A stretch of 7,084 nucleotides of DNA from Pseudomonadota bacterium (GTDB lineage Bacteria; Pseudomonadota; Alphaproteobacteria; UBA828; JAPUJA01). Position 1 is the stretch's first letter. Each line of letters starts with the position of its first letter. The stretch spans positions 1 through 7,084 of the forward strand of contig JAPUJA010000159.1 in assembly GCA_027296525.1 (NCBI GenBank), in the 5' to 3' direction. This document shows positions 4,782-7,084 of the stretch, piece by piece. The notes beneath the pieces were generated by a model. The model did not search any database, was not told the origin of the DNA, and saw only the letters and a program-made list of their open reading frames with translations. The position numbers and the translations under genes are program-made.

Positions 4782-7084
4782 ATGAGCGCGCCCATCTTCG
4801 AGCGCCCACCCAGCTTGGACGATCCCTTGCGCAGCGCCATCAACGCGCTCTATCGCACGGGCGAGGCCGCCTGCCTCGGTGAACTCCTGACCATCGCGCG
4901 CCTTCCCGATGCCACCCGTGGCGCCGTCGAGGCGCGCGCGCGAAGCCTCGTCCAAGGGGTCCGCGCGGCCGGCCGGGGCGTGGGCCTGGATGCGTTTTTG
5001 AGCGAATACGGCCTCGACAGCGAGGAGGGTGTCGTCCTCATGTGCCTGGCCGAGGCGCTGCTCCGGATTCCCGATCGCGAGACGGCCGATCGTCTGATCA
5101 TGGACAAGCTCGCCGAGGCCGATTGGGAGAGCCATCTGGGACGAAGCGACTCGCTCTTCGTCAACGCCTCGACCTGGGGGCTGATGCTGACCGGCCGGAT
5201 CATCCGGCTCACGGAAGCCGAAGGCGAGAGCCCTTGGACCCGATTCCGCCAGCTCGTCGGGCGCACCGGCGAGCCGATCATCCGCGAGGCGTTCCTACAG
5301 GCGATGCGCATCCTCGGGCGGCAGTTCGTCATGGGCCGCACCATCGAAGAGGCGCTCAGCCTTGTGAGGGAGGCCAAAAACGATCGCCATTCCTACGATA
5401 TGCTGGGCGAGGCGGCGCGCACCATGGCGGACGCCGAGCGCTATTTCGAGGCCTACGCGAATGCGATCGCGGCGATCGGGGCGGACGCGCGCGCGCGCGG
5501 TTTGCCGAAGGACGACATCTTCACGCGCCCCAGCATCTCCGTGAAGCTCTCGGCGCTTCATCCCCGCTACGAGTACGCTCAACGAAGGCGGATCATGGAC
5601 GAGCTTAGCCCCCGGCTGCTCGCCCTCGCCCGGCGCGCGAAAGAAGAGGGGATCGGCCTGACCGTCGATGCCGAGGAGGCGGACCGTCTCGACCTCTCGC
5701 TTGATCTCATCGCCGCGACCTACGGCCACGACACGCTCGGGGACTGGCAGGGATTCGGCATGGCCATTCAGGCCTATCAGAAGCGCGCGATCCGCGTCAT
5801 CGACTGGGCGGCCGAGCTCGCCCGGCGATCGAAACGGCGCATGGCCGTTCGCCTGGTCAAGGGCGCCTATTGGGATAGCGAGATCAAATGGGCCCAGGAG
5901 AAAGGCCTCGAGGGCTATCCGGTCTTTACCCGCAAGGCCTCGACCGATGTCTCCTATCTCGCCTGCGCCGCCAAGCTGCTCGACGCGGGCGATGCCTTCT
6001 ATCCGCAATTCGCGAGCCACAACGCCCATACGCTGGCGAGCGTGATCGAGAGCGCAAGCCCCGGCCAACCCTTCGAGTTTCAACGGCTCCACGGCATGGG
6101 CGAAACCCTTTACAGTCAGATCGTCGGCCCCGAAGGTCCGGCCTGCCGCGTCTATGCGCCGGTCGGGAGCCACGAGGATCTGCTGCCTTATCTCGTGCGC
6201 CGCCTGCTGGAGAACGGTGCGAACACCTCTTTCGTCAATCGCATCTCGGACCTCGACGCGCCGATCGAAGAGATCATCGCCGATCCCGTCGCCAAGACGA
6301 CGCACGCCGAGCCCAAGCCTCATCCGAAGATCCCGTTGCCCGCCGATCTCTATGGCGAGGGCCGGCGCAACGCGCGCGGCCTCGAGCTCTCGGACCCGGT
6401 CGTGCTGAGCAAATTGGAGGGCGCGCTCGCCGCCGTGATCGAAAAGGAGCGGCAGGCGGGGCCGATCATCGGGGCCGAGCTCCGTCGGGGCGAGGCAAGG
6501 CCCGTCACCGATCCGAGCGACCGGCGGAAGGTCGTCGGAACGGTCGTCGAGGCGAGCGCGGAAATGACCGACGAAGCCATCGCAAGGGCCCATGAGGCCT
6601 TCCCCGAGTGGTCGGCGGTGTCGGTGGAGGAACGTGCGGCCTGCCTCGAGCGCATGGCGGACCTCATGGAAGGACGGATGGCGGAGCTGATCGCGCTTGC
6701 GGTGCGCGAGGCGGGCAAGACGCTCCCCGATGCGCTCGCCGAGCTGCGCGAGGCGGTCGATTACGGGCGCTATTACGCCCAACGCGCGCGCGCCGACTTC
6801 GCCCGGCCTGAAATTCTCCCCGGGCCCACGGGCGAGGACAACAGCATCGCCCTCGAAGGGCGCGGGGTCTTTGCCTGCATCGCGCCCTGGAACTTTCCGC
6901 TCGCGATCTTCACCGGCCAAGTCGCCGCCGCGCTCGCCGCCGGCAACACGGTGATCGCCAAGCCCGCCGAGCAGACGCCGCTCATGGCGGCCGCGGCCGT
7001 CGGCCTCCTGCACGAGGCGGGCGTGCCACCGGATGCGCTCCATCTTCTTCCCGGTCCGGGCGAGGTGATCGGCGCGCGGCTCAC
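4782..7084 (+). CDS. putA: Bifunctional proline dehydrogenase / P5C dehydrogenase PutA (partial, C-terminus off the right edge)
   Basis: The frame stays open for 767 codons to the edge. PutA oxidises proline to pyrroline-5-carboxylate (FAD) and then to glutamate (NAD), typically associated with the inner membrane while it reduces quinone. The N-terminal part is the arm and alpha domain. The FAD-binding PRODH barrel covers about 200-490, with SVKLSALHP (253-261, K255), TVDAEEADR (294-302, D296), VRLVKGAYWDSEIK (356-369), FEFQRLHGMGE (431-441), YAPVGS (Y458) and LVRRLLENGAN (R473, R474), the expected substrate-contact residues. The aldehyde dehydrogenase domain begins near 560, with APWNFP (701-706, N704) and AKPAEQTP (726-733); its catalytic Cys lies past the edge. 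No ribbon-helix-helix domain precedes residue 1, so this is a PutA without autorepressor function, similar to the short Bradyrhizobium enzyme. GGGGCGGGCGG just before the ATG may serve as ribosome binding site, though its spacing is short. Homologues are about 1000 residues or more. Confidence 0.95.
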   Translation, partial: MSAPIFERPPSLDDPLRSAINALYRTGEAACLGELLTIARLPDATRGAVEARARSLVQGVRAAGRGVGLDAFLSEYGLDSEEGVVLMCLAEALLRIPDRETADRLIMDKLAEADWESHLGRSDSLFVNASTWGLMLTGRIIRLTEAEGESPWTRFRQLVGRTGEPIIREAFLQAMRILGRQFVMGRTIEEALSLVREAKNDRHSYDMLGEAARTMADAERYFEAYANAIAAIGADARARGLPKDDIFTRPSISVKLSALHPRYEYAQRRRIMDELSPRLLALARRAKEEGIGLTVDAEEADRLDLSLDLIAATYGHDTLGDWQGFGMAIQAYQKRAIRVIDWAAELARRSKRRMAVRLVKGAYWDSEIKWAQEKGLEGYPVFTRKASTDVSYLACAAKLLDAGDAFYPQFASHNAHTLASVIESASPGQPFEFQRLHGMGETLYSQIVGPEGPACRVYAPVGSHEDLLPYLVRRLLENGANTSFVNRISDLDAPIEEIIADPVAKTTHAEPKPHPKIPLPADLYGEGRRNARGLELSDPVVLSKLEGALAAVIEKERQAGPIIGAELRRGEARPVTDPSDRRKVVGTVVEASAEMTDEAIARAHEAFPEWSAVSVEERAACLERMADLMEGRMAELIALAVREAGKTLPDALAELREAVDYGRYYAQRARADFARPEILPGPTGEDNSIALEGRGVFACIAPWNFPLAIFTGQVAAALAAGNTVIAKPAEQTPLMAAAAVGLLHEAGVPPDALHLLPGPGEVIGARL

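Noticed and set aside
5295..7043. A 582-codon open frame on the minus strand opposite putA
   Set aside because: It lies fully antisense to a well-supported PutA with all active-site motifs. Its low-complexity, Arg/Gly/Ala/Asp-rich translation has no recognisable domain, as is common for antisense frames in GC-rich DNA.

Overview
This is a GC-rich, densely packed bacterial chromosome segment, most likely from an alphaproteobacterium. The lineage call rests on three things: a DUF1489-family protein (to my knowledge found almost only in alphaproteobacteria), a PutA that resembles the short Bradyrhizobium-type enzyme lacking the N-terminal DNA-binding domain, and strong use of G/C-ending codons. 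Genus and species cannot be told from the sequence. The content is amino-acid catabolism. I see no mobile element, CRISPR array, tRNA, rRNA or phage gene.

Layout. Positions 791 down to 1 (minus strand) hold the first 263 residues of a PLP-dependent threonine/serine dehydratase-family enzyme whose C-terminus is off the left edge. A 184-bp divergent intergenic region (792-975) carries several small dyads and repeated GGWCC boxes. From 976 to the right edge five plus-strand genes run head to tail with gaps of 15, 20, -1 and 16 nt, so they are probably one operon: methylcrotonyl-CoA carboxylase beta subunit (976-2583, TTG start), a LiuC-type methylglutaconyl-CoA hydratase (2599-3387), 3-hydroxy-3-methylglutaryl-CoA lyase (3408-4328), a DUF1489 protein of unknown function (4328-4765), and the first 767 residues of bifunctional proline dehydrogenase / P5C dehydrogenase PutA (4782 to the edge).

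How the genes work together. The first three plus-strand genes encode consecutive late steps of leucine degradation: 3-methylcrotonyl-CoA to 3-methylglutaconyl-CoA, to HMG-CoA, to acetyl-CoA plus acetoacetate. PutA then oxidises proline to glutamate, and the divergent dehydratase probably deaminates a hydroxy-amino acid. The segment therefore reads as an amino-acid utilisation locus. The biotin-carrying alpha subunit (mccA/liuD) that MccB needs, often found between liuC and liuE, is absent here, as is isovaleryl-CoA dehydrogenase.

I found no convincing new system. The items most worth a second look are the missing alpha subunit, the DUF1489 gene coupled by a TGATG overlap to HMG-CoA lyase and followed by putA, a sharply A-rich patch inside the lyase gene, a 20-bp perfect CG palindrome in the same gene, and the dyads in the divergent promoter region.
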